Positions 9,551-17,388 of a stretch of DNA of 64,000 nt are shown one piece after another. The position numbers and the translations under genes were made by a program. Source of the DNA: JANYJZ01 sp964523395 (GTDB lineage: Bacteria > Bacteroidota > Ignavibacteria > UBA10030 > SZUA-254); assembly GCA_964523395.1 (NCBI GenBank), contig CAZFXS010000009.1, positions 1 through 64,000 on the forward strand, in the 5' to 3' direction. Numbering within the stretch: the first letter of the stretch is position 1; the number at the start of each line of letters is the position of its first letter. Under the pieces are notes generated by a model. That model was given only the letters and a program-made list of their open reading frames with translations. It ran no database searches and was not told the DNA's origin.

Positions 9551-9683
9551 ATTTTCCCCTTTTTTAGAAGTTAATTGAGTATATCTTTTTGTTTTATGGT
9601 CAGGGGAGCTGAAGACGGTTCATGGTCCCTATTTCATCACATTATCATGAATCGTATGGCTCCCCCGGGTGCGAATTATATCA

Positions 9684-9899
9684 CTATCCTTTCGCGGACG
9701 ACCACCGGCGTTGCATTGACTTCCAGCCGGCAAGCTGGTAGATCGCGGCAACTCCGACGACCGCATAGACAATCCTGCTGAGAACGGACATGTTCCCAAA
9801 GATTGTCGCAACCAGGTCGAAGTTAAATAATCCGACAAGTCCCCAATTCAGCCCGCCGACCACCAAAAGTACGCCGATGACGATATCGAGTGATTTCAT
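9684..9899 (-). CDS. DUF378 small membrane protein
   Basis: A 71-residue protein with two predicted membrane helices and the DUF378 (YuzA-like) signature: GGLNWGLVGLFNFDLV near residues 17-32, then a VYAVVGVAAIYQL helix. The function of the family is unknown. Its start overlaps the photolyase stop by 4 bp (ATGA), so it is translated together with the photolyase. The C-terminal 15 residues are basic and poorly conserved in character. Confidence 0.85.
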   Translation of the reverse strand: MKSLDIVIGVLLVVGGLNWGLVGLFNFDLVATIFGNMSVLSRIVYAVVGVAAIYQLAGWKSMQRRWSSAKG

Positions 9900-11395
9900 T
9901 GTAGTATTCCTTTTTTATTGTTTTGTTGTTTGTTCATTGATGTGTATTGAGAATTCTTTGCCGAACGGGAAATAGTTCCATACCGCTCAAGCGAAACTTT
10001 TCGTTCCGTATCATGATCAACGACAGGATGAGGATAATTCCTACCGATACCGCAGCCGATAGAATCCTGCAGACTTTTTGGCATCAGCCAGGGTTCATGG
10101 ATATATTTTTCAGGAACAGAAGATAATTCCGGTATGTAGCGCTTTACGTACTCACCCGAGGGATCAAATTTCTTTCCCTGAAGAACCGGGTTAAAGACCC
10201 TGAACCAGGGCTGGGCGTCATTCCCTGTTCCCGCACACCACTGCCAGCCGCCGTTGTTCAGGGCGAGGTCGCCGTCAGCCAGCCGCGACATAAAGTACTC
10301 TTCACCTTTTCTCCAGTCGACATGCAAATCTTTCGTGAGAAAATTCGCAACAATCATCCTCGCGCGATTGTGCATCCACCCTTCCGTATTGAGCTGGCGC
10401 ATTGCCGCATCGACAACCGGATATCCCGTTTCGCCCCGGCACCAGCGCTCAAAATGCCCGTTACTCTGATTCCACGAAAGACGGTCAAACTCAAGCTTAA
10501 ACGAACCGACAGCCACATGAGGAAAATTTGCGAGTATTTGATAATAGAACTCTCTCCAGATAATCTCATTTAGAAATGCGTCCGCGCCTTGTCTGGCCAG
10601 CCCCCGTTCGCCGTTTAATTTTCCGCGGATGGCATGGTACACTGTTCTTGTGCTGATGGTACCGACAGCCAGATGATGCGAAAGCCGGGAAGTCCCATCC
10701 ATGGCAAGAATATTTTTACCTTCATGATATTGATCTACGGGTGTCTGCAAAAATTCACGTAATCTGCTCTGTGCCTGATCCTCACCGCCGACCGGATATG
10801 TAAATACGGAAGCAGAACTACCAATGTCCGGTATCCTGTCAGATTGCATTTTAGGAACACGGATTCCTTTTATGAGAGGAAGGACCGGTGGTATGTTTTC
10901 CTGTTTGGATCGCCACGCGTTTTTGTATGGGGTAAATACCGTAAATGGTTCATTGCGCGACGAAGAAAGAATTTCCCGTTCCTCAAACAAAACAGTGTCT
11001 TTAAACTCCCGCCAAATGTAACCCGTTCGTTCGATACTGGCCCTTAGTTTCATATCCCTACGCCGGACCGCAGGAGAATACTCTTTTGTTACATACAATC
11101 CGTTTGCGTTATATTCCCGTAGCATTGACAAAATAACTGATTCCGCATCCCCATTTCTGATAACAAGGTCACCACCCAACCTCTTCAGGTTTGATGAAAG
11201 ATTACGGAGAGAATCAACAATTACCTTTTTCTTTGCAGGTGCGTACTCCGTAAATTCATCACCGATGACATAGAGCGGAATTATTTCTTTCGCATCCTGA
11301 ACCGCAGACCACAACGCGAGGTGATCCTGCACGCGGAGTTCCCTGCGAATCCAGACAATAATTCTTTCATAGTTGCGGTTAGCTGGCATATTCAT
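9896..11395 (-). CDS. phrB: Class I cryptochrome/photolyase (deoxyribodipyrimidine photo-lyase)
   Basis: A 499-residue flavoprotein that uses blue light to split UV-induced cyclobutane pyrimidine dimers in DNA. The N-terminal Rossmann-like antenna domain starts RIIVWIRRELRVQDHLAL (residues 11-28). The FAD-binding domain shows NEIIWREFYYQIL, TGYPVVDAAMRQL (about 323), GWMHNRARMI and NNGGWQWCAGTGNDAQPWFR (about 380-399). These match class I CPD photolyases, including the Trp/Asn residues around the flavin. The last 30 residues (Ser/Asn/Lys-rich) exceed the usual length. It lies 3 bp downstream of a CarH-type B12 light sensor, implying light-induced expression. Confidence 0.94.
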   Translation of the reverse strand: MNMPANRNYERIIVWIRRELRVQDHLALWSAVQDAKEIIPLYVIGDEFTEYAPAKKKVIVDSLRNLSSNLKRLGGDLVIRNGDAESVILSMLREYNANGLYVTKEYSPAVRRRDMKLRASIERTGYIWREFKDTVLFEEREILSSSRNEPFTVFTPYKNAWRSKQENIPPVLPLIKGIRVPKMQSDRIPDIGSSASVFTYPVGGEDQAQSRLREFLQTPVDQYHEGKNILAMDGTSRLSHHLAVGTISTRTVYHAIRGKLNGERGLARQGADAFLNEIIWREFYYQILANFPHVAVGSFKLEFDRLSWNQSNGHFERWCRGETGYPVVDAAMRQLNTEGWMHNRARMIVANFLTKDLHVDWRKGEEYFMSRLADGDLALNNGGWQWCAGTGNDAQPWFRVFNPVLQGKKFDPSGEYVKRYIPELSSVPEKYIHEPWLMPKSLQDSIGCGIGRNYPHPVVDHDTERKVSLERYGTISRSAKNSQYTSMNKQQNNKKGILQ

Positions 11396-11398
11396 TTC

Positions 11399-12340
11399 TT
11401 ACCGATTGACTTTTACTGCTGCATGATGTTTCTTGGGACCGGGCTTCAATTGAAATTTATCTTTGACGTAGCTTATAGCATCGCCAACCGATGTAGCGAC
11501 AAAATCCGCATATACTCCCTGCGCGGGCAACATCTCAACGGCGATGCCTCCGAGAATCACCACGGCGCCATACGAAGCTGCGATGTTGTGAAGAGACGCC
11601 AGCCCCTCAAGAATATCCTTTTTCCGGCGGGGATTTGTCAGCGAAAGGCATATAAGCTCAGGACGCATTGCTTTGACAAACGAAAGCAGTGTATCAAACG
11701 GTGTATTGGCGCCAATGTTATGGCTGCCCCATCCTTCAGTTTCAAGGGAATACAACAGGCTTCGTAATCCGATCTCGTGATATTCACCTTCCGGACACGC
11801 GCAAACCACGGAAAGCCCATTCGACGGCTTGCGGTGCAATTCCGGTGAAAGGCGAATCATCGCCTCAGTAATCGCCTGTGACGCGCGATGCTCCTGGTTT
11901 ACTTCGAGTTTCCCGGATTCCCACAGTTCACCGATACGAACCATTGCCGGACGGATTATTTCATCGGCGATTGAAGTGAACGGGATATGATGTTTCGCGA
12001 GGTACAACAGCAATTCAAATATCCCCGCCCGATCAGCCTGAAGCGCTTCCTCAAAAAATATTTTTGAGAGTTTTCCGTAGTTGCGCGTTTGGACACCAAA
12101 CTCCAGTTCTTCAAATTGCTTAGACGAGATTGGCGGCGGAATAAGTCCGGAAATCCTTAATTTCGCCTGTTCCGCAAAATCGACTATGTCATTCATCAAG
12201 AATTTACGATGACCGCCAAGTGTTTTCGTATGGGGGATTTTTCCCTCTTCAGCCCAGCGCTTAACAGTTGTTTCGGTTACGTGAAGTAACGAGGCAACCT
12301 CTTTTGTGGACAAATTTGAAGAAATAGTGTTGTTTTTCAT
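11399..12340 (-). CDS. CarH/LitR-type B12-dependent light-sensing MerR regulator
   Basis: A 313-residue repressor-like protein. The N-terminal MerR/excisionase winged HTH (LSTKEVASLLHVTETTVKRW, then EGKIPHTKTLGGHRKF) is followed by the methionine-synthase-like helical cap and a cobalamin-binding domain. The light-sensing hallmarks are present: W140-x9-E150-H151, and E186-x-H188-x2-G191-x41-S233-x-T235-x28-G264-G265. His188 corresponds to the lower axial ligand of adenosylcobalamin in CarH. In characterised CarH, dark tetramers bind DNA and light breaks the Co-C bond to release them. I use the ATG at 12340; a longer frame to 12403 runs through the promoter palindrome. Next downstream is photolyase, the classic target. 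Confidence 0.9.
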   Translation of the reverse strand: MKNNTISSNLSTKEVASLLHVTETTVKRWAEEGKIPHTKTLGGHRKFLMNDIVDFAEQAKLRISGLIPPPISSKQFEELEFGVQTRNYGKLSKIFFEEALQADRAGIFELLLYLAKHHIPFTSIADEIIRPAMVRIGELWESGKLEVNQEHRASQAITEAMIRLSPELHRKPSNGLSVVCACPEGEYHEIGLRSLLYSLETEGWGSHNIGANTPFDTLLSFVKAMRPELICLSLTNPRRKKDILEGLASLHNIAASYGAVVILGGIAVEMLPAQGVYADFVATSVGDAISYVKDKFQLKPGPKKHHAAVKVNR

Positions 12341-12363
12341 ATATATTAAGCAATATATTCGTT

Positions 12364-12383
12364 TTGTACGTTTTAATATACAA
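12364..12383. promoter_or_regulatory. Candidate operator of the B12 light regulator, TTGTA-N10-TACAA
   Basis: An inverted repeat, TTGTACGTTTTAATATACAA, lies 24 bp upstream of the CarH-type gene start, inside the short region shared with the divergent methyltransferase gene. CarH/LitR proteins autoregulate by binding TGTACA-like repeats at their own promoters, so this is the obvious candidate. The site is seen directly; the binding assignment is inferred. Confidence 0.4.
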
Positions 12384-12409
12384 CCCCCGATTCTCAAAGT
12401 CAAGACTTT

Positions 12410-12439
12410 TTTGAAATATTTTAATGATGCTTAAATTTG
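12410..12439 (+). promoter_or_regulatory. Bacteroidota-type promoter (TTTG-N18-TAAATTTG)
   Basis: TTTG at 12410-12413 and TAAATTTG at 12432-12439 approximate the Bacteroidota sigma-AB consensus TTTG-N19-TAnnTTTG, with spacing one base short. It would start transcription near 12446 and serve the RNA methyltransferase gene beginning at 12513. Confidence 0.35.
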
Positions 12440-12512
12440 TATCTTGAGAAGCCGAATAATCGAGCCACGTTAGAAATACCCATTACACTGAAGAAATGCG
12501 CCCTTTACCACT

Positions 12513-13325
12513 ATGACACGCATCCACCGAATCGCCAATTTGGAAATACCTGAACTCCGCCCATACCGGACATTGCGAAGGCCCATGGATCACATCAAGG
12601 AAGGAATTTTCGTCGCAGAGGGTGAGAAGGTCGTCCGGAGGTTACTGCAATCGGACTTAGAGATTATATCATTGTTACTGACTGAAGAATGGTTCGAAAA
12701 ACTTAACGCATCCGAAGATCTATCCCAGGGCAACCCGGCAATTTACATAACAAAAAAAGAAACCGTTGAAGAGATTGTGGGTTACAACCTGCATCAGGGG
12801 ATCATGGCGGTTGGAAAAGTCCCGGTGAACCGAACGATGGATGAAACGATCACGGCATTGCAACAGCCGTATATGCTTGTCGCGCTGGACGGATTGATGA
12901 ACTCGGAAAATGTGGGTGTGGTGGTGAGAAATTGTGCGGCGTTCGGCGTCAATGCGATTGTTGTAGGAGAAAATTCAAGCAGTCCGTATTTGCGCCGTGC
13001 AGTACGAAATTCGATGGGAACAGTATTCAGGCTACCCGTTGTTCATGTCGACAATCTTATTGAAACGTTGCGGTCACTTCATGCTAACCATCATACAAGT
13101 ATTATTGGGACTGATATCCGGGGTGAACACAAATTATCAGAAGCCGGGTTCTCGGGAAATATCTGCATTGTGCTCGGAAGTGAAGGTGACGGTATTCGAA
13201 AAGAAGTTCTTGATATCTGCACCGAGCGTGTGGCAATACCGATGATGAACGGCACCGACTCGCTCAATGTGGCAAGTGCGAGCGCGGTGTTTTTGTATGA
13301 GGTAAGGAAAAAGCGATCCAAATAA
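12513..13325 (+). CDS. TrmH/SpoU family RNA 2'-O-methyltransferase
   Basis: A 270-residue SPOUT-class methyltransferase that uses SAM to methylate a ribose in rRNA or tRNA. An N-terminal L30e-like substrate-binding part (HIKEGIFVAEGEKVVRRLL) precedes the knotted catalytic domain with all three motifs: SENVGVVVRN (motif 1, with catalytic Arg), IVLGSEGDGI (motif 2) and IPMMNGTDSLNVASASAVFL (motif 3). The exact RNA target cannot be told; RlmB/TsnR-like enzymes are the nearest type. It is divergent from the CarH-type gene and convergent with ndk. Confidence 0.92.
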   Translation: MTRIHRIANLEIPELRPYRTLRRPMDHIKEGIFVAEGEKVVRRLLQSDLEIISLLLTEEWFEKLNASEDLSQGNPAIYITKKETVEEIVGYNLHQGIMAVGKVPVNRTMDETITALQQPYMLVALDGLMNSENVGVVVRNCAAFGVNAIVVGENSSSPYLRRAVRNSMGTVFRLPVVHVDNLIETLRSLHANHHTSIIGTDIRGEHKLSEAGFSGNICIVLGSEGDGIRKEVLDICTERVAIPMMNGTDSLNVASASAVFLYEVRKKRSK

Positions 13326-13328
13326 TGA

Positions 13329-13358
13329 AAGCCAACCCTGCTTGCAGAGAGTTGGCTT
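13329..13358. terminator. Bidirectional hairpin terminator between methyltransferase and ndk
   Basis: AAGCCAAC (13329-13336) pairs with GTTGGCTT (13351-13358) around a 14-nt loop, immediately after the methyltransferase stop and before the ndk stop. Both genes converge on it. The flanks are A/T-rich (TAAAAGACTTTT on the plus side). Confidence 0.55.
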
Positions 13359-13381
13359 AAAAGACTTTTCAAACAGAACAA

Positions 13382-13807
13382 TCAGCTTACTTCAATCAAT
13401 TCCTTACTCGAAAAGAAATAGTTGATTTCAATCCGGCCGTTTTCCGGAGAATCGGAACCATGCACAATATTCTCACCTTTGTTATCGGCGTAGAGTTTGC
13501 GGATGGTACCCGGTGCAGCATCCTTCGGATCGGTTGCACCGATCAGCGCACGGTAATCGGCAACAGCGTTTTCTTTTTCGAGCGCAATGGGAACGCAAGG
13601 GCCGGAGCTCATAAATTCCACCAGTCCGTCATAAAACGGACGGCCTTTATGTACAGCATAAAATCCGCCGGCGGATTCTTTTGTCAGCCGGACTTTTTTC
13701 ATTCCGAGGATTTTAAATCCCGCTTTTTCAATCCGGGCGATGACTTCGCCGGTAAGATTCTTCCTGACGCAATCAGGTTTAAGAATTGCTAAGGTACGTT
13801 CGATCAC
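13382..13807 (-). CDS. ndk: Nucleoside-diphosphate kinase
   Basis: A 141-residue full-length NDK that transfers the gamma-phosphate of ATP to other NDPs through a phospho-histidine. It starts MIERTLAILKPDCV and has the active-site segment ENIVHGSDSPENG with His116 as the phosphorylated residue. Nucleotide-binding residues (KPD near the N-terminus, R103 region) are intact. It is cytoplasmic, a single gene between a convergent methyltransferase and a rhodanese gene. Confidence 0.97.
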   Translation of the reverse strand: MIERTLAILKPDCVRKNLTGEVIARIEKAGFKILGMKKVRLTKESAGGFYAVHKGRPFYDGLVEFMSSGPCVPIALEKENAVADYRALIGATDPKDAAPGTIRKLYADNKGENIVHGSDSPENGRIEINYFFSSKELIEVS

Positions 13808-13890
13808 AGGGTACTCCGTGGTTAGTGGGTATGGTTAGTTTAGATGAAGTTTAATAACATTTTACATCTGATATAATTGGAAACGGATTT

Positions 13891-13952
13891 GAGATTTGCG
13901 GTTTGAGTTTTGAGATCTATCCTGCATAATGTTAACTTAAAACACAAATCTC
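13891..13952. repeat. Intergenic 'TTTGAG' inverted-repeat element, copy 1
   Basis: GAGATTTG (13891-13898) pairs with CAAATCTC (13945-13952) around a segment that repeats TTTGAG/TTTTGAG words. A T-rich ACTTTTTT tail follows. A relative with the same words lies at 14486-14578, beyond the rhodanese gene. The pair flanks that gene and looks like a small non-coding dispersed repeat. Confidence 0.4.
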
Positions 13953-14030
13953 GAGGCTTACACCTTTTTTACTTTTTTGCGCTAACAGCGCATCCGCCAC
14001 TAGCGGACATTTTTACTTTTGACTTGATTC

Positions 14031-14399
14031 TCACACTTCCGTCGGATATCCCAGTTCTTTCCATTTTCTCCACCCTCCATCCATCGAGACAACGTTCCTG
14101 TATCCCATCTTCCGGAGGTTGTCAGCAGAAAGCGCGGAACGGTAGCCGCCTCCGCAGTACAGAATAATCTCTTTATTTTTATCAGACACATATTTATCCA
14201 CATCACGCTCGATAATTCCTTTGCCGATGTGAATGGCACCCGAGATATGCCCTTGTTCCCATTCATTATCTTCGCGGGTATCAACCACGAGAAGTGTTTC
14301 ACCTTTATCAATGCGTGCTTTCACTTCTTCCGGATTGGTTTGCCTGATCCGGCTTTTTGCGTCGTTGACAAGTGCGAGAAATTCAGGAGAATGAGACAT
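14031..14399 (-). CDS. Single-domain rhodanese-like sulfurtransferase
   Basis: A 122-residue rhodanese domain protein. The active-site loop IILYCGGGYRSA carries the catalytic Cys that forms a persulfide. Other family segments are LVVDTREDNEWEQGHISGAIHIGKG and the C-terminal VVSMDGGWRKWKELGYP. Such stand-alone domains act in sulfur trafficking or stress response; the donor and acceptor are unknown. The gene is isolated by repeat-like intergenic DNA on both sides. Confidence 0.93.
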   Translation of the reverse strand: MSHSPEFLALVNDAKSRIRQTNPEEVKARIDKGETLLVVDTREDNEWEQGHISGAIHIGKGIIERDVDKYVSDKNKEIILYCGGGYRSALSADNLRKMGYRNVVSMDGGWRKWKELGYPTEV

Positions 14400-14485
14400 A
14401 GGGAATTTAGAATTGAGAATTTCGGATTGCGAATTGGTTATGTGTTTAATTATGCGATTTTCGATTTACAATTGGCAATTTACGA

Positions 14486-14578
14486 TTGACAGTTTTGAGT
14501 ATTGCGGTTTGAGGTTTACGTTTTGAGATAAGAGCATCGAGCTTTTAACTCAAATCCCAAAGCACAAAACTCAACACA
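14486..14578. repeat. Intergenic 'TTTGAG' repeat element, copy 2
   Basis: This segment carries GTTTTGAG/GCGGTTTGAG words in its left half and CTCAAA/AAAACTCAAC words in its right half, so it can fold back on itself. The same vocabulary is in copy 1 at 13891-13952. Both end in T-rich tracts (TTTTTACTTTTT). It lies downstream of sucD and upstream of the rhodanese gene and encodes nothing I can recognise. Confidence 0.4.
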
Positions 14579-14581
14579 TTT

Positions 14582-15541
14582 TTACTTTTTCCTTTTGACT
14601 TTTACCTTTGCTTTACTCACCACCACACTCTTTCTCTTTCCCTTACTTCCCAGCACCCTCTGCACCATTCTTCCGATCATGGCAGGACTTTCAACGACGT
14701 GGATGCCGGCTTTTTTCATTGCTTTCATTTTTTCATCGGCAGTACCTTTGCCGCCGGAGATAATCGCGCCGGCATGGCCCATGCGGCGGCCGGGAGGCGC
14801 CGTGCGGCCGGCGATAAATCCGATCACCGGCTTGTTAAAATTCTTTTTCACATACTCTGCGGCTTCTTCCTCGGCCGTGCCGCCGATTTCGCCAATCATA
14901 ATTACTGCATCGGTTGCATCATCTTCGCGGAACAGTTTCAGCGCATCAATAAACCGCGTACCGATAACAGGGTCGCCGCCGATACCGATACAGGTGGATT
15001 GTCCCATACCAAGTTCGCTCACCTGCCACACTGCTTCGTACGTGAGCGTTCCACTGCGGGAGATGATGCCTATACGTCCGGGCGTATGAATGAATCCCGG
15101 CATGATACCGATTTTGCATTGACCCGGTGTAATAATGCCTGGGCAATTCGGGCCAATCATCCGCGTTCCGGTGCGCTGTAGGTATTCATACACCTTCACC
15201 ATGTCACGGGCGGGAATTCCTTCCGTTATCGTAACCACAAGTTTAATTCCTGCCTCAGCCGCTTCCATGATTGCTTCCGCGGCAAATGACGCAGGCACAA
15301 AAATCACCGACGCGTTCGCGCCTTCATTCTTCACTGCATCAGCGACTGTATTAAACACCGGAACAGATTTTTTAAACTGGTATTCATCATTGCCTGTATA
15401 TTGCAGGCCGCCCTTGCCGGGAGTAACGCCGGCAACGACTTTCGTGCCGTAGGCGATCATCTGCTGTGTATGGAATGTTCCTTCACCGCCGGTGATGCCC
15501 TGGACGACTAAACGGGTTTTATTGTCTACTAAAATGCTCAT
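14582..15541 (-). CDS. sucD: Succinate-CoA ligase, alpha subunit
   Basis: The ADP/GDP-forming succinyl-CoA synthetase alpha subunit of the TCA cycle, which works with a SucC beta subunit not in this window. The N-terminal CoA-binding Rossmann part has VQGITGGEGTFHT and GVTPGKGG. The phospho-histidine segment RRMGHAGAIISGGKGT is intact near residue 250. The enzyme body ends at about residue 298. A further ~20 residues, very rich in Lys, Arg and Val, form a basic tail absent from standard SucD. The gene lies downstream of gatA on the same strand. Confidence 0.96.
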   Translation of the reverse strand: MSILVDNKTRLVVQGITGGEGTFHTQQMIAYGTKVVAGVTPGKGGLQYTGNDEYQFKKSVPVFNTVADAVKNEGANASVIFVPASFAAEAIMEAAEAGIKLVVTITEGIPARDMVKVYEYLQRTGTRMIGPNCPGIITPGQCKIGIMPGFIHTPGRIGIISRSGTLTYEAVWQVSELGMGQSTCIGIGGDPVIGTRFIDALKLFREDDATDAVIMIGEIGGTAEEEAAEYVKKNFNKPVIGFIAGRTAPPGRRMGHAGAIISGGKGTADEKMKAMKKAGIHVVESPAMIGRMVQRVLGSKGKRKSVVVSKAKVKVKRKK

Positions 15542-15620
15542 AGGAAGTAAAAAGTCAAAAGTTAAAAGGAAAAATTAGTAAGTGAATTATGCCGAACGTA
15601 TCATTACATAAGTTAGTAAG

Positions 15621-17120
15621 TTAGTTTGAAACTTTTTCCAAGAAATCTCCGACACGAAGAATCGTCGATTCATCGAACTGTTTACCGAGAATCTGTAAAC
15701 CGATCGGCAATCCCAGACGATCGTTGCCGCAGGGAATACTGAGTCCGGGAATACCCGCAAGGTTTGCTGATACCGTATAGATATCCGACAGATACATCGT
15801 CAGCGGATCATCGACTTTCTCGCCGAGTTTGAACGCTGTTGACGGCGTTGTTGGGGCGATAATACAATCGACTTCATGGAACGCCTTGTCAAAATCCTCT
15901 TTGATCAAGCGCCGGACTTTCTGGCCTTTACGGTAATACGCATCGTAATATCCCGCAGAAAGGACGTACGTTCCAAGCATGATTCGCCGTTTAACTTCAT
16001 CGCCGAATCCTTCACTGCGCGACGCAGTGTACATCTCTGTGAGTGTTGATGTCTTTTCCGATCTGTAACCGTACCGTGCTCCATCGTAGCGCGCCAGATT
16101 GGATGACGCTTCCGCGGTCGTTAAGATATAATAGGCAGCAACTGTATATTCTGAATACGGAAGAGAAACTTCCTTTACCGTGGCTCCGTTCTGCCGAAGC
16201 ATATCCACCTTCTTCATGATCGCAGAACGGATTTCATTATCAAGCGCGTCGGTAAAATACTCTTTCGGCAGCCCGATACGCACACCATTCACATTTCCTG
16301 TGAGATCCTTTGAATAATCCGGAACCGGAACATCCACAGAAGTAGAATCGCACGGATCGTGCCCGGCTATAACTTTCAGAATATCCGCAATATCCGAAAC
16401 AGTTCTGCCAAAGGGGCCAATCTGGTCAAACGAAGAAGCAAACGCTACAAGTCCACAACGCGATACTCTACCGTAGGTCGGCTTCAATCCGACAATCCCG
16501 CATAACGCCGCCGGCTGGCGAATGGAGCCGCCGGTATCCGATCCTAATGAGGTAGTTGCTAATCCTGCCGCGACCGCTACTGCCGAGCCGCCGCTGGATC
16601 CGCCCGGCACACGCGCTTCATCGATGGGATTGAGTGTAACACCGAATGCCGAATTCTCCGTAGAAGAACCCATCGCGAACTCATCCATATTTGTCTTACC
16701 AATGATAATCGCATCGGCGGATTCGAGACGTTGAATGACTGTCGCGTCGTACGGCGCCTCAAAATGCTCAAGCATTTTAGAACCGCAGGTTACCGTCATC
16801 CCTTTCATGCAGATAACATCCTTTACGGCAACAACCATACCTGCAAGCGGCCCCGCGCTCTTCGCGGCGATCTTTTTGTCGATTTCCCTGGCGCGGTTAA
16901 GCGATGCATCTTCCAGCACGGAAAGAAAGGCATTCAGATGCTTCTTCTCGTGAATTGCCGAAAGGTACTCACGGGTAATGTGTTCGCATGTCGTCGCTCC
17001 CGATGTGAGCGATTCACGATGAGACTGAAAACTGTGGACGTGAGGCAACAACAACTCCTGGACTATCGGTGAAGGAATGCGGGTTTCGGTTGGAAACCAC
17101 GGGAAGCCGATAATCATCAC
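15621..17120 (-). CDS. gatA: Asp-tRNA(Asn)/Glu-tRNA(Gln) amidotransferase subunit A
   Basis: The amidase subunit of GatCAB, which releases ammonia from Gln/Asn and passes it to mischarged tRNA. The amidase-signature Ser-cisSer-Lys triad is visible: the Lys in VAVKDVICMKG and the Ser residues in GGSSGGSA and GSDTGGSIRQPAALCG. The ATG at 17120 gives 499 residues. The family N-terminus usually begins only about 12 residues before LTSGATTCEH, and a TTG at 17048 preceded by AGGAG would give 475 residues, so that start is an equally good choice. GatB and GatC are not in the window. Confidence 0.95.
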   Translation of the reverse strand: MMIIGFPWFPTETRIPSPIVQELLLPHVHSFQSHRESLTSGATTCEHITREYLSAIHEKKHLNAFLSVLEDASLNRAREIDKKIAAKSAGPLAGMVVAVKDVICMKGMTVTCGSKMLEHFEAPYDATVIQRLESADAIIIGKTNMDEFAMGSSTENSAFGVTLNPIDEARVPGGSSGGSAVAVAAGLATTSLGSDTGGSIRQPAALCGIVGLKPTYGRVSRCGLVAFASSFDQIGPFGRTVSDIADILKVIAGHDPCDSTSVDVPVPDYSKDLTGNVNGVRIGLPKEYFTDALDNEIRSAIMKKVDMLRQNGATVKEVSLPYSEYTVAAYYILTTAEASSNLARYDGARYGYRSEKTSTLTEMYTASRSEGFGDEVKRRIMLGTYVLSAGYYDAYYRKGQKVRRLIKEDFDKAFHEVDCIIAPTTPSTAFKLGEKVDDPLTMYLSDIYTVSANLAGIPGLSIPCGNDRLGLPIGLQILGKQFDESTILRVGDFLEKVSN

Positions 17121-17164
17121 GGCTTCCGGTACACACGTTACATCAACAACTGAACTTCAGAGAA

Positions 17165-17362
17165 TTACTTAGAACCCCCGTTGATCTTCTTTTGATCCTC
17201 AGGCCGTTCTACTTCATCCTGAATATCTTTAGCTGCTTTGCGGAACTCGCGCAAGCCTTTACCAAGGCCCTGTGCCAGCTCAGGAATTTTCTTCGCGCCG
17301 AAGAAAATCAACACGATAAGAAGGATAAGAATTATTTCGCCTGTGCCGATATTACCGAACAT
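17165..17362 (-). CDS. tatA: Twin-arginine translocase subunit TatA/TatE
   Basis: A 65-residue Tat translocase component that forms the protein-conducting assembly for folded proteins. It starts MFGNIGTGEIILILLIVLIF, a single membrane helix. The hinge FGAKKIPELAQGLGKGLREF and the amphipathic helix follow, and then an acidic/basic tail. TatC is not in the window. It lies between purQ and gatA on the same strand with short spacers, so it may be part of one long housekeeping operon. Confidence 0.95.
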   Translation of the reverse strand: MFGNIGTGEIILILLIVLIFFGAKKIPELAQGLGKGLREFRKAAKDIQDEVERPEDQKKINGGSK

Positions 17363-17388
17363 GGTGGTACTCCTTTATAAAAAACATC

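Noticed and set aside
12341..12403. Upstream extension of the B12 regulator
   Set aside because: It would cover the promoter palindrome; the HTH starts immediately after the ATG at 12340.
14000..14311. 103-codon minus frame overlapping the rhodanese gene
   Set aside because: Shadow frame; the rhodanese frame has the active-site Cys and full domain.
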